Shown piece after piece: positions 11,476-22,483 of a stretch of 64,000 nucleotides of DNA. Location of the stretch: NCBI GenBank assembly GCA_033725935.1, contig MU867089.1, forward strand, positions 248,001-312,000, read 5' to 3'. The position numbers and the translations under genes are program-made. Below the pieces are notes generated by a model. It searched no databases and was not told the DNA's origin. It worked only from the letters and a program-made list of their open reading frames with translations. How positions within the stretch are numbered: the stretch's first letter is position 1; every line of letters begins with the position of its first letter. Origin of the DNA: Cladorrhinum sp. PSN259 (Eukaryota > Ascomycota > Sordariomycetes > Sordariales > Podosporaceae).

Positions 11476-14400
11476 TCATTGCCCCGGCCTCGAACTTGCC
11501 ATCTCTCCATAGCGTCCACGATGCTGGGTAGTATCGTACGCCTGCAGCACCCTCGTCTGGGACTCGTCCGCTGCCGAGAAAGCGTACCCTCTCTGCTTGC
11601 GCATGCGCTGCACTTGTCTGACTTTTCGGATGGCCTTCTGGAACTGTTCCATGCTGTAGTATGAAACTCATTAGTAAATAATTCTAGTTCGCTTAGGGAG
11701 GAAAAAAAAGACATACCGTGGCCTGTAATCCTGAATATTATACTTCTGAATCTCCTGCACATGATGATATGCCTCAGGCCTCCAAAGCCGCTTGCTAAAC
11801 TTCCACGTAAAGTCTCTGGCCAGACACAGAATCGCCAGCGTCGGCATCTGGATCCAAAACATGGGACTTGCAAACAATCGAGGGATAACGCCGAACCACT
11901 CAGTAGAGAACCCAAGCTTGGGCGCGACAATACCATAGACGGCAACGAACACCAGCCAAATCGCAAAAGATCCAGGAATGGCAATAACGTGGTACTTTGT
12001 CCAGTTGTTCGTCACGAGCGCAGCCTTGCCCAACACGGTGAGAAGAACGGCACCGTACATGGCAGCACCCCACATCCACTTGCCGGCTGGGTTGCTGTCA
12101 TTCTGAATACCGTCAAAAATCCAGAAGAGCGAGCCGCCAACGTAAAGAATGAGCGAGTGGTATACAGCTGTGAGAATCCATGCAGTGAAGACGCGGACCT
12201 TGAAGAAAGTGTTCTTCTGGCCGAGGGTATAGAGCTGCGGGTACCGATCAAGCAGACGCGCAGAGACGAACTGATCGAGGATACCAAGGACGAGCGGAGG
12301 GAGAACCGTGTAGAAGACGTTGTAGAAGGACAGAGTCCAGGACTCGTAGATGACCTCTCCAGAAAAGACGTTTTGGAAGACATACTACAAGATGGTCAGT
12401 AATCTCGATCTAGCGCATAAGTAGTGCAAAAAACTTACCCAAAACTGTGTGAGATACAGTGCGATATTCTTGTAAAAAGAGAACAGAATAGTCTTGGCAA
12501 CGCGATGATAACTCCAAGCGCCATGGACGAGCAGAAGTTTCTTGAGGAAGCGGAACTGGGCGATGGAAACATCGGCACTTCGTGCCGCCTGAAGACCTTC
12601 CTGACCACTGATACCAATGCCAATGTGCGCAGCCTGAATCATAGACACATCGTTGGCTCCGTCGCCAATGGCAAGGAGAATCGAGTCCTTCTGATACTTC
12701 TTCACCAGCTTGACGACCATGGCTTTCTGAAGCGGCGAAACACGGCAGCAAATAACAGCCTTGCACATGATGGCGAGGTCCAGGAAGAGTTTCTCGAGAT
12801 CCTTCTCCAACGCATAAGTCAGAGATTTTCCATCAATCACGAGGGCCAAAGTCTCCATTTCGATCGTCGCATCGCCCTGGTTCTTGATAGCGTCCATCTT
12901 CTTTTGAATATTGTCTCTTGTAGCCTCGGCAGTCTCCTCGTTCACAATAAGCAGCATCATATCCTCGCTGAGGAGCTTGCAACTCATACCGATGTTGATG
13001 GCGGTCTCTTGTCTGTCACCGGTGAGAACCCAGACCTTGATGCCGGCCTCTTGAAGAGTGTGAATGGTCTCAGGAACGCCATCCTGCAGCTTGTCCTCGA
13101 TAGCGGTGGCTCCGAGAAGGAATAAGTCGTGCTCAATAAGTTCAGCCGCCTTGTCAAGCTCCTCAGCGCGATTTCCGCCAACAGTCACCTGAGCTGCGTC
13201 AAAGACCTTGTACCACTCCTGGTACTCGTGCTCGGGAACCTCGCGCATGGCTAAGCAGAGAGTCCGGAGACCCTCAGAGGCATACTCCTCGAGATGGCGG
13301 AGAGTGACTTCAACATGGGGATTGTTCTCATTAAGACGCTCCAGAATGACGGTATCTGCGCCCTTCGTGTAGCAGCGAACCTTTCCATCGGGGCAGCGGA
13401 AAATGGTCGTCATCCTCTTTCTGGTGGAGTTGAATTCGCACACTGCCAAGAGTTCGTACTCATACCGCTGACCAGCAACCTCAATGATGACGGAACGCGG
13501 CTTGCGTGCGACGAATTTGTAGCCCAATTGAAGAGCGCCATCAACAAGGGCACCCTCATCGGGGGAAGCAGCTTGGTACTTGATGTTACCGTCCTCATCC
13601 TGTTCTGGAATAACTGTGTGGCAAGTGGCGAGCAGAGCAAGGAAGTGCTCGATGGCCTGGGTGGTTGGATGTCCGTTCTTGAGGTTCTCCCTGAGCTGCT
13701 TAAACTCGTGAATACCAACCTCAACACCGTCCTCGATAGTAGGCACACGATCCTCGGGCACTGTCTCCGCATACATGACACCGGCAATCGAACACGCCTT
13801 GAATTCCATCATATTGCAAGTCAAGGTTCCAGTCTTGTCGGAGAACACGTATTCGACCATGCCCAACTCCTCGACCAAACTCGAAGTGCGACAGTTGGCC
13901 GGTGTATCATTCACGTCGTAGTAAATATCCATGTCGTCGTTGATGAGAATTCCGTGCCAGTACTTGACCATTTCAAGCGTGACGAAAAGCGAGATGGGCA
14001 CCAGAGCAGAGAACAGAACCCAGTATGTGACCATATCCTTGATAAAGATGCGCGCAACACCCGCGAAGCCGTCCATCTTGTCCAAAGCGAGGTACTCTAA
14101 AGCATCGCCCTGCACGCGACGAGTGATGAGGTCTCCAGCGGTCGAGATGACACTTAGTACCATTAACATGCCTACCAGACCCAACACAAGAATGTTGAGC
14201 TGCTTCTCAACCTTTGTCCGCTTGATCGGTGCAGCAGTCGCGTTTCTCATGAGCTTGGTCTCGTGGCCCGTGAACACAACCGCACCGTGAATCCAGGGGG
14301 TATTTCGCAGAGTGGCGCCGCGAAGCAGCAGCTGTTCTGGGTTCAGCGGAAGCTCCTTCTCACCACCGCCCGCCTGCATCGTCAAAGTAGCTTCGTAGGT

Positions 14401-15642
14401 GTAGAGGCTGCTGTTGGGCTGCTCAGACCGAATCCTGCCACCGAGCCGGCTCAGCTCGCTAGGGCTTACCATCGACGAAGTCTCAGGAATAGCCTGCTTG
14501 ATCTTAAGGTTCGTTTCTCCATCCAGGTTGGCCGTCTCGATATAGCATAAACCTTCGGGCTCGGAACTTGCCAGCAATACCAGATCGGCGGGGAACGGCT
14601 CCTCAGATTCGACTCGAACAATATCTCCAACAGCCACATTGATCCACTTTGTTTCCTCAAACGATGAACCCCGCAAAATCCGTGCCTTTGAGTTGTTGAG
14701 AGCCTTGTCGGCCTGTTTCCGTCTGTAATCCTCCACTAATTCCTTACCCGCTGATACCAGCAACACGACAATGAGCGGACCAATGGTGGTGTATCTGTTG
14801 GTCGGCGAAAGACCGGGAATCTGTTGTAGAGCGGCAGTGAACAAGAAAAAGATGTTGGCGAATTTGGAGAACTGCTCGAAGAGGAACTTCGGGAGGAAGG
14901 TCGCGACGTTGTACTTGGCCGTAGATACGTGGTTATCGACATATTTATTAGCGCTATTCGCGGGGGGGTTGTTAAGATGGATGATTCGGGGGCCGAGTGT
15001 CGATGGATCAACCTTTGTCCTACCAAACCCGAACTTGAATTTCTTTTCTTTTGGAGGAGGTGCCCCTGGGGGACCGGAACTCGGCGGTGCTGCTGATCGC
15101 GGATCCGTGAGTGGAAGGTCCATTTCCGAATAGCCTTGACCCATCCCCAGCCTATTCTTTACCCTCCCAAGAAACCCACCGCCCAGTGTAAGGACGCTAT
15201 TCCGTTGCCTTGCATTCGCCACGGCAGAAGACTCCCCGCCTGACCCATGTTGGTAGTATGCCCCGCCATCCTCCGGATAATCATCATAATCGTCAGCGTA
15301 TCTCTGGTAGTTACCCAAGTCTGACGTCTGACTGTATTGTCGGCTATCGGATTGTGTCGCATAGGGGCCCGGTGCGCGCGATGTTGGGCCTGCGGGGACG
15401 CCTTGTGGTGGTGGACGTCCCGGCGCGGACTGCCCAGGTTGGCCAGACCCTACAAAGTCATCGTACGAGACCGAGGGACGCGGCGCGCCCTCTTGGTCAT
15501 AGGCGTATGAATTTAAGAGGTCATCGTCGGTTAGAGCTGACCTTTGGCCTGAACTGTATACTGGTTGTTCATTATCGAGGTCGAGTAGGAGATCGTTATT
15601 GCGGGAGGGCGCGGGACCTCCGGGAGGTGGACGGCCAGCCAT
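11476..15642 (-). CDS. DRS2: DRS2-type P4-ATPase, phospholipid flippase catalytic subunit
   Basis: Three exons (15642-12439, 12384-11717, 11653-11476) give 1349 aa. Introns of 54 and 63 nt have GTAAGT/TAG and GTATGT/CAG borders. About 210 disordered N-terminal residues precede the P4 core: DGET at 374-377 (dephosphorylation loop), the P4-specific PISL at 549-552, DKTGT with the phosphorylated Asp at 602-606, and GDGANDVSM further on. Ten membrane segments are expected; the last group lies in exon 2. The third exon encodes the cytosolic tail with a basic patch RMRKQR and GYAFS, which in yeast Drs2 belong to the autoinhibitory, PI4P- and Arf-GEF-responsive tail. It should flip phosphatidylserine and phosphatidylethanolamine to the cytosolic leaflet at the trans-Golgi/Spitzenkörper with a Cdc50 partner. 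It shares a 783-bp divergent promoter with CRIPT. The long frames antisense to exon 1 are shadows of its codon bias. Confidence 0.95.
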
Positions 15643-16425
15643 GCCGGGGGTTTATGAGAGAGTTCTCGTCGGGCGCCGGTGCATTGAACGATGAATCGGT
15701 GGAAGGATCGATATATTGGGATTTCGAAACGGGGGTATCGGGTTCTAAGTATTATTATCGGTATCGCGCAGATTGCCGAGTGGGAGGTTCGATGCGGGAG
15801 CTGAAAAGAATACGATGCCAATGTCGTGTTCTTTGGGAAGTAACAAAAGCACAGCCTCCTTTCATCAGCGGAGGATTCGTCAATAAGGGGTCCGTCTGGC
15901 GTCCTCGCGGCAGTTGCAGTTGCGAATCGCCGGGGTCGTCGTCAGCCCGTTGGCTTTTGGGCCCCAGCAAGCAAAAAGATGGATGATTTCCTTCCCTTTT
16001 CCTTTTTTTTTGGTCGTTTTGGGTGTCGACGGTTGGGGCTTGGTAGGGAGCTCCGTTGTTGAATTTGGTACTTTGGTACGCTAGCTAGTGCAATTGCCTT
16101 TTGGGACCTTAAACTTGGGGGCACGTCACAGCCCAAAATGTTCTGGAGGGGGCTTTGAAGATGTGTTTCGGATGGCCTTTAGCCAATCAAGCAGCTGCAT
16201 CAACTCCCACTGCGTCCCTTGCAACATACCTAGGAGGCTGGAACACGTGGTGACTAAGCTTTCAGATATAAGCATTATAAGGAGCGCCGCCATCTTCCGT
16301 ATTATCGTTGATCATCGAATCTCGGGAGACGGAGTTCGCTCATCAATCAAAAACATCATCATCAGCGACCCTTGCTTCAGCCACCGATAGTCTGATTAGG
16401 CGAGATTCTCTCTTCAACAATCATC
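15643..16425. promoter_or_regulatory. divergent intergenic region between DRS2 and CRIPT
   Basis: 783 bp between two divergent start codons, so it should hold both promoters and leaders. It contains a pyrimidine-rich tract (about 15989-16012), an AP-1-like run near 16261 and no ORF of note. No TATA-like element stands out with confidence. Confidence 0.5.
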
Positions 16426-16845
16426 ATGGTCTGCGCAAAATGTCAAAAGCTCACCAAAACGACGTTGGCAACTCCAGGTGTCAAGAAGAAGAGTGAAATG
16501 TATTATGGCTCACCTGCATCCTCATCTGCAGCATCTTCTTCGAAATCAGCCACACTCGGCCAGACTGGTATCTCCAAGAGCAAGCTGTTATCAAAGGCAG
16601 CAAAAAATCCATATGCTCAGTATTCTAGCACATGCACCAAGTGCAAAACAAAGATCTCGCAGGGCCACACTTATTGCCATAAGTGTGCCTATCAAGCAGC
16701 AGGTAAAATTTCCCAGCTTTGACCGAGTCTCATTCTTCTTCAGATGGCTGACATTATATAAACAGCCTGCGCTAGCTGCGGTAAGCCAGAAAAGGCCAAG
16801 TCAGCAGTACCTGTCGTCGATGGCACCAAGCGGTCCCTGAAGTGA
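16426..16845 (+). CDS. CRIPT: CRIPT-like cysteine-rich protein
   Basis: Two exons (16426-16702, 16766-16845), joined by a 63-nt GTAAAA...CAG intron with a GCTGAC branch site, encode 118 aa. The protein opens with MVCAKCQKLT and carries further pairs TCTKC, YCHKC and ACASCGK, giving the four CxxC pairs typical of CRIPT. Without the splice the last CxxC pair is lost, which supports the intron. CRIPT was named for binding PDZ domains in animals. Later structural work on the human minor spliceosome also found it there, so a role in RNP assembly is plausible in fungi; that part is inference. The length is close to the usual size of about 100 aa, with a Ser-rich insert after residue 28. A possible small gene starts only 60 bp downstream. 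Confidence 0.88.
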
Positions 16846-16905
16846 AAGCAAGGTGATCTAGAAGCAAGATGCATTCATAATATTTAGGTTCCCTCTATTC
16901 AGGTC

Positions 16906-17207
16906 ATGTCGGCAGACGCCAAGAAATCATCCATCAGCACGATTAGGAAGAGACTGGAGGTGTGTTTATCCCTCTGAATTCATATGGTTGGTTGCTAAGT
17001 TGGACTTTGGGGAAGATTGCCATCAGAGAACGACGCCAGGTGTATATCAGGGAGGAGGTATCTCAAGACGATTATAACACCAAAGCCAGGCAGCTGGAAT
17101 TTCAGGGTACGATGCCGTCACGCGTTAAAAACAAGATTCTGGGTCATGGAGAGCACATCTCGGCTGAGTACAGTTTTCTTGATGCAAACAGAGATACCAT
17201 TACATAA
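16906..17207 (+). CDS. possible small hypothetical protein downstream of CRIPT
   Basis: I do not recognise this protein. An ATG at 16906 opens a 54-nt exon (16906-16959). A GTGTGT donor and a GAAG acceptor (intron 16960-17015, with GCTAAG as possible branch site) join it to an open frame ending at 17207, giving 81 aa. The product is strongly charged (start MSADAKKSSIST, then RERRQVY and REEVSQDDY), with a helical, perhaps coiled-coil, middle. The donor is weak and a second acceptor (CATCAG, exon at 17027) would give a short product ending at a nearby TAA, so the model is uncertain. It could equally be the 3' UTR of CRIPT or of the convergent hydrolase gene. Confidence 0.35.
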
Positions 17208-17273
17208 ATGATAAAATCAACAAGCAAATTCAAGCCATGCAAGAACTATGCCAAAAACTAGGCCTTTTCCTTT

Positions 17274-18317
17274 CTAAATAGAAGCCTTAACCTTTCCCTC
17301 CCCTTTCAGAACCCCTTCCAAAAACTCCCCAATATGTCTATTAACCTCGGCTGGTTTCTCCCAAGTAGCCCAATGACTGCACTCAACACCCTTCCTCGTC
17401 AACTGATCAACCACTTTGACCATCCCATCCGCCATGGCAGGAGGCAGCGCAATATCCCTCGACGCCGTAACAATCAGCGCCGGCTGGGTAATCCTCAACC
17501 TCCCCTCTGTGACAAGTTCCCTCTCCTCCTCAAAATTGATTTTCCAAGTCCTGTACCAATTTAGTGGCCCATGCACGCCATTCCTCTCGTACTCCCCCAC
17601 ATAAAACTCCAATTCCTCCTCGGTCAAAAGCGGGCTCCGTCCAATCTGGTCCCCCTCAAACAAACCGAGATCAATACCATCTTCACCCGTCATGGCAGGC
17701 TTTCCATTCACCTTGGCGCCATACAAGACACTCAAAAACTTCCTTATCCCGTCCTTGCCCTGGCTCATCACTGTTTCCTCCAGTTTCGTGTCTTCAAACT
17801 GCAGCTGATACCCAAAGTTGGGCAGCACCGTCTCGACCAAAGTCTTCTTGTCCATGAACTTTTCGTTGGGCGGTCCGTAGGGCGTGCAGACACTAAACAC
17901 CGCCTTGACGAGAGAAGGGTACCAGAGACAAAACCTCCACACGATCGCGCCGCCCCAGTCGTGTCCTCCTATGATAATTTGGTGCTCCTCGGGCACGGCT
18001 TCACGCAAGAGAGCCGCGAGATCGTCGCAGACTGATTTGTAGGAGTAGGGTGCTACCTCAGAGGGGGAAGAGGTTCGGCCGTAGCCTATCATGTCTGGGG
18101 CGATGACGCGCAGGTTTAAGGAGAGCAGGAACGGGATTTGGTGGCGCCATCCAAAGGAGAGGTCTGGAAAGCCGTGGACTAGGAGGACGGTGGCCGAGGG
18201 CTTTTCCGAGGGAGGGTTGGCGAGGAGGTAGTGATAGGTTCTGGACTGGCGGGAAGGCGGGAGGGTGACGGTGTGGTGCGTCACGCGGGAATCGGTGGGG
18301 GTGAGCTTGTCGACCAT
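17274..18317 (-). CDS. epoxide-hydrolase-like alpha/beta hydrolase
   Basis: A single exon of 347 aa, without signal peptide or membrane segment. The fold and family are clear: oxyanion motif HGFP at 48-51, nucleophile elbow GGHDWGG with Asp120, acid Asp288 in TASRD and catalytic His315 in ECSHW. Cap tyrosines in FYVGEYERNG and the GPLNWYR stretch (251-257) match the soluble epoxide hydrolase type, in which Tyr donates a proton to the epoxide. The expected reaction is hydrolysis of an epoxide to a vicinal diol through an Asp-ester intermediate; the natural substrate cannot be read from sequence. The length is normal for fungal soluble epoxide hydrolases. A related activity such as haloacid/haloalkane dehalogenase is less likely given the HGFP and NWYR motifs. 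Downstream of it, on the opposite strand, lies the CRIPT end (convergent). Confidence 0.88.
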   Translation of the reverse strand: MVDKLTPTDSRVTHHTVTLPPSRQSRTYHYLLANPPSEKPSATVLLVHGFPDLSFGWRHQIPFLLSLNLRVIAPDMIGYGRTSSPSEVAPYSYKSVCDDLAALLREAVPEEHQIIIGGHDWGGAIVWRFCLWYPSLVKAVFSVCTPYGPPNEKFMDKKTLVETVLPNFGYQLQFEDTKLEETVMSQGKDGIRKFLSVLYGAKVNGKPAMTGEDGIDLGLFEGDQIGRSPLLTEEELEFYVGEYERNGVHGPLNWYRTWKINFEEERELVTEGRLRITQPALIVTASRDIALPPAMADGMVKVVDQLTRKGVECSHWATWEKPAEVNRHIGEFLEGVLKGEGKVKASI

Positions 18318-19636
18318 TTTTGCTGGTTGATGTTGATGCTGAAAAATGGGGGTCGTTGTTTATTTGATTATCGAAGCTGAGGTGAGAGACTTCGAAATAA
18401 GACCACTCAGACGCCCTGATGATCAGAAGTGATGAGATGGAAGAAAGTGAAAGAGAAACCCCGTCACAATTTATACCATTTCATTTACCCCAGCGTAAAA
18501 TAAAACAAAAAAACGGAGCAATATACAAGTTCAGTAATCGTATCCGAGCTCCAGTTGCAAATCAACAGTTGGTTTACGAGGAAGAGTTATCCCACCCTGA
18601 CCGAACAGCTCACCCACTGTGAAACCCCTCATCGCATTCTTGGCCCGTCTTTATGAGTGCCACTCCGCATACATTTGCGTCATAGAAAAAGCGACATATT
18701 CCCACTGTTAGTTAGAGCAAAAGGCTCCGCTTCGAATGCGAGCCTCCGCTCCAATGCGAGCCTCCGCTGCACTGGAGGAGATGGCAGAAGCGAGGCGAGA
18801 GCCAAGCAATATCAAGTCCGGGCTGTCCCGACAATGTCATATAAGTACAGATCCATACAATTTCACTTCGTCTTTACAATGTCTCTAGAATATTTTTTTC
18901 GAGCACTTCATAGGTGAGTAGCAACCTCAACATTAGGTCATGAACAAAATACATACACCTCCATGATTACAAGCAGCAAGAACTCTTGATCATCACGCAT
19001 CGAACCTGACCAACCTCTTGCATCGCCCCAACATGTCACGGTTTACAGAACCAACACCAACCACCCATACAATCCGAATCCATCCGAACCCGTGTGTCAA
19101 AACATGACAAGTTGCATCGGACATCTCACTCTTCACGGTCACATTCTCCGGCAAAAATTGTCAAGATATGCAAACAAGTAATACGAAAGGCGCATTCTCC
19201 GTTCCAAGCTTGCTTGAAAAACCACCTTCACCAACAAAAACAACTCAGTAGCATTCTCTTATACACACACTCACACCGCGCTTACCCCTGACGTCCCCTG
19301 AGTACTCCTTCCTTTCCCGTCTGTCTGTCAGTCCGTCCCTCCTTCCCTTGTTGAAATCACATACTTGTCCACTGACATTCGAGCGTCCATTCCTGAGCCA
19401 CCAAAAAGAAACAAGAAAAAAACGTGGGTATCAAATATTTCCTCCATCCATGATGTTTTTGTTTGTTACTCTCTCCGCTTCCTTCCGACCACCAAGCTTC
19501 CAAGACCAGCTTCCAAATGAAACAAGACAAGGCTGTATACACCGTATGCCCGCTCCAATCATACAGAAACTCATCCCAAGAAACCGGCTACAACTCTGAC
19601 CAATCCCACCCTCTTGCGTAAAAACGAAGCCACAAT
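18318..19636. other. intergenic region with 18-bp tandem repeat
   Basis: 1.3 kb between the hydrolase start and the pinin-gene stop, both on the minus strand. It holds the hydrolase promoter and the pinin-gene 3' UTR. No gene was seen. The only structure noticed is the 18-bp tandem at 18735-18768. Confidence 0.55.
18735..18768. repeat. 18-bp tandem repeat, two copies
   Basis: aatgcgagcctccgct occurs at 18735-18750 and 18753-18768 (period 18). A shorter related piece, ggctccgcttcg, lies just before. Intergenic. Confidence 0.85.
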
Positions 19637-20673
19637 TTAGTAAATAATAGTATCCTCCTTGTCGACAATCATCTCCTCCCAAGACTCAAGCCTACGAGAC
19701 GGTGGTCGGTTCAAATGGGGTGAGAGGTTGTTATCGTCCTTCCTCTCTGCTGCTGTTTCTCCTCCTGCGTTGATCTGGCCCTTGCCCCTTTCCTCGATGA
19801 TATAGCGTTCGTCGTCACCAGTAACACCCAGCTCTTTCAGTCGTCGTTCCTTTTTAACACGGAACTCTGCCAACTCACTCTCCATTTGCTGCTCTGCAGC
19901 CGTTGTCTGTTTGTCAATCGTTCGTTCTTGATCTCTAGTCAATTCCCATGGTATGTAGAACTATTGTATGTCAGCGTGAAGAAAATATCAAGGGGAAAAT
20001 ATCGTTCATGAACCAACCAGTTTCGGCTCGCTCCGAGTCTGGAGACTTCTTGCTTTCGATAGTAGTTGAGCATGGCGTGTCGACATCTAGAGGTTCGTGT
20101 CAGCTTCCGCAGCTACAAGGTCCAGGCAGCAGAGAAACATACCACTTCCTCCTCAAACCTAATCTGCTCAACCTGTCTCTCAGCCTTCAACCTCTGCAAC
20201 TTCTTCGCCTTCCGTTCCGCCTCCTCTTCCTTTTGTTTCTGCGCCCGCTCCTGCTGCCGACGCTCTATCTCGGCCCTTCGCTTCTGGTGAGAGGTCGTCT
20301 TCGTCTGACTAAGCGTACTGAGAACACCACCGAATAACCTCTGGCCCCTTTTCTTATCCTCCTGCGTGACTGGCCTCTTTGCGGGAGGACCTACTGGCTC
20401 GCGCGCAGCAGGCGGTGGTGGTGGCGGATGTTGTCGTCGAGAATAATCTCTATCTCTCTGCTGGTCTACGTTGTTCGTTCTTGATGATGTTGAAGGCCGT
20501 CTTCTGGAATCTGGACTTCGCGACGCTGAATCCCTGCGGCTTGCACCATCGTTGCTATTAATACTTTCATCATCGAGTCTGGCGCGCTTCGTTGTCGCGT
20601 TGCTTTCTGGACGCGGACTCGGAGAGGATCTTCGCTTGTTCGAACTGCTGTTATGTTCCTCGCCACTCGCCAT
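19637..20673 (-). CDS. pinin/SDK/MemA-domain protein
   Basis: Three exons (20673-20143, 20086-20018, 19960-19637), 307 aa. Introns of 56 and 57 nt carry GCTGACA branch sites; the second has a less usual GTTGGT donor. The N-terminal 115 residues are Ser/Arg/Pro-rich with a proline run. The pinin/SDK/MemA domain begins at KRGQRLFGGVLSTLSQ and continues as a charged helix (EIERRQQERAQKQKEEEAER) into QIRFEEEV, STRHAQLLSKARSLQT and FYIPWELTRDQE. The small middle exon (23 codons) is needed to complete this domain. The C-terminus is Lys/Glu-rich. Animal pinin is a nuclear-speckle and exon-junction-complex-associated splicing regulator. A nuclear pre-mRNA processing role is inferred here. Start: ATG 20673 was chosen; ATG 20691 in the same frame is possible. 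It is divergent from PHF5A. Confidence 0.85.
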
Positions 20674-21394
20674 TGATTTCCCCCACACCATTTGAGGCTG
20701 GTGTGTGATGACTCGAAGGCGGCGGCGGTTGGTTCCCGTGTCTACGTAGAGGGCTGTCTTAAGAGGTCTACTGTTCTTATGGACTCGAGAGAAGGAAACA
20801 ATGATAAAAGAAAAACGACAAATGTTTTGTATTATCTTTGTTATGTGTGATGTGTTACAAAAGTCAAAATGGGTCACACGCGCGCCATTGCTTCAAGCCG
20901 GCGGAAAGATAAGACAGAAATGTTTGCTTTTGGCCCATGTGATTGATTGACTGATGAATGATGCTCTCTCCCGGGCTGCCTATTCCGTTCCGAAATCACC
21001 AACAATTGCACATTTGCCAATGTAACCGGGGTTCTGAAGAACGCGGGAACCCCACTCGGATCCACCTGACAGGGCACCTAAGGAACTGGAAGCTCCCGCG
21101 CTAAAAGGGGACAGCTCTCCACCACACTTCCGGTCGGCTCGGCAAGGCTGTCAAAAATAAAACGCCACATCAATGCCGAGGCTGAGAAATCAAATATTTA
21201 CCGACCGTACTTTGTATTCTGACGTATTCTTTCTCCAATAATTTCACAAGTCGCGTAACAATCTTCCCAAACCGCGACTTATTAGGTGGCCCATACATTT
21301 CAACACTTGCGACAGCTATAATCTCCCACTCTCTTTCGACGACATCTCACACTCACAACCCATAGTTGCATCTCTTCTCAACAAAGCCGCCAAT
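20674..21394. promoter_or_regulatory. divergent promoter region between pinin gene and PHF5A
   Basis: 721 bp separating two divergent start codons of splicing-related genes. It should hold both promoters and 5' leaders. I noticed no strong named element. The pinin frame stays open upstream as far as about 20877, so part of this interval may be transcribed leader. Confidence 0.5.
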
Positions 21395-21874
21395 ATGTCT
21401 CGCCATCATCCGTACGTCGCCCCCTTCCATCCGCATTCACCGCATGTGGTACACCTCTCCTCGTGATCCGCTTGCTAACAGTCTGTCCATTCGATAGCGA
21501 CCTAGTAATGTGCCGCAAACAATCAGGAATAGCCATCGGCCGCCTCTGCGACAAATGCGACGGCAAGTGTCCCGTCTGCGATTCCTACGTCCGCCCCACC
21601 ACCTTGGTCCGCATCTGCGACGAGTGCAGCTTCGGCAATTACCAGAACAAGTGCGTCGTCTGCGGCGGCGAAGGAATCTCGGACGCCTTTTACTGTTTCG
21701 AGTGCACGCGCCTGGAAAAGGACAGGGACGGGTGTCCCAAGATTATAAACTTGGGTAGTTCAAGGACTGATGTGAGTTTCTCTCTCTCTCGAAGAAAGGG
21801 TGTATGGATGCTAATCTGTTTTGGGGGGAAATTTGCAGCTGTTTTATCAAAAGAAAACGAATCGACCGTTTTAG
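21395..21874 (+). CDS. RDS3: PHF5A/Rds3 zinc-finger splicing factor (SF3b subunit)
   Basis: Three exons (21395-21411, 21498-21771, 21839-21874) encode 108 aa, against 107-110 aa in yeast and human. The first coding exon is only 17 nt; it supplies MSRHHP, and the intron behind it has a GCTAACAG branch site. The protein shows the family's cysteine pairs: VMCRKQSG, CDKCDGKCPVCDSY, ICDECSFG, CVVCGGEG, FYCFECTR and the RDGCPKI end. The last exon encodes the basic tail ending KKTNRPF. PHF5A/Rds3 is a trefoil-knot zinc protein of the SF3b complex in U2 snRNP. With SF3B1 it shapes the branch-site adenosine pocket. Identification is secure. Confidence 0.95.
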
Positions 21875-22483
21875 TAATGATGGTGCCCTGGGTTGGGCTT
21901 GTTAGTTTGTGAGGGGAGGATGAGGAGGGGAGGATAAGGAGGGTGGAGGACGAGGACGAGGACGAGGACGAGGAAACAAGAATTCAAGTGAATACCCTGT
22001 GGTGTTGGAATAGAGACAACCATTATGGAAACGGCGTTGATGGCGTTTGGGGTTCAAGACAAAGCAAGAAAGATCAAAAGGGAGGACAGGCTACTGCTCA
22101 AGAATAATTAAATCATGATGTTTTAAAAATACCAACTTTTCTCTTTCTTTTCAACTGCTGTAGTAGTTCAAACTGTCGATATATAATCTTGCGTAGTGCG
22201 AAGTAATGTGTAGTAATAGTATCCATCATGCAAGCATTAACATGAACAAAAAATAACACAAAAAAGGACAAAAAGCAACAAAAGAAAAACTCCACCTCCT
22301 CCCTTCTCCCTCCCTAAAAAACAGCTTTCTCGCAATGCTAATTATGATACAAGCGAAAACAAACAACAGAGCCGATTAGGTTCCACCCGCCACCCCTCTT
22401 TTTCGTTCCAACAACATCTGCAACAAGCCAACAACAACCCATTATGATACTCCCAAACAACCCTCAACAACAACAAAAAAACA
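21875..22483. other. convergent 3' region of PHF5A and PEX26
   Basis: 609 bp between two facing stop codons, so it is 3' UTR for both genes. A purine-rich stretch with repeated gaggacgag units lies at about 21909-21976. The rest is AT-rich, and no gene was seen. Confidence 0.6.

Noticed and set aside
13294..14100. 268-codon frame antisense to DRS2 exon 1
   Set aside because: Shadow of the strong codon bias of DRS2; the sense strand carries all P4-ATPase motifs.
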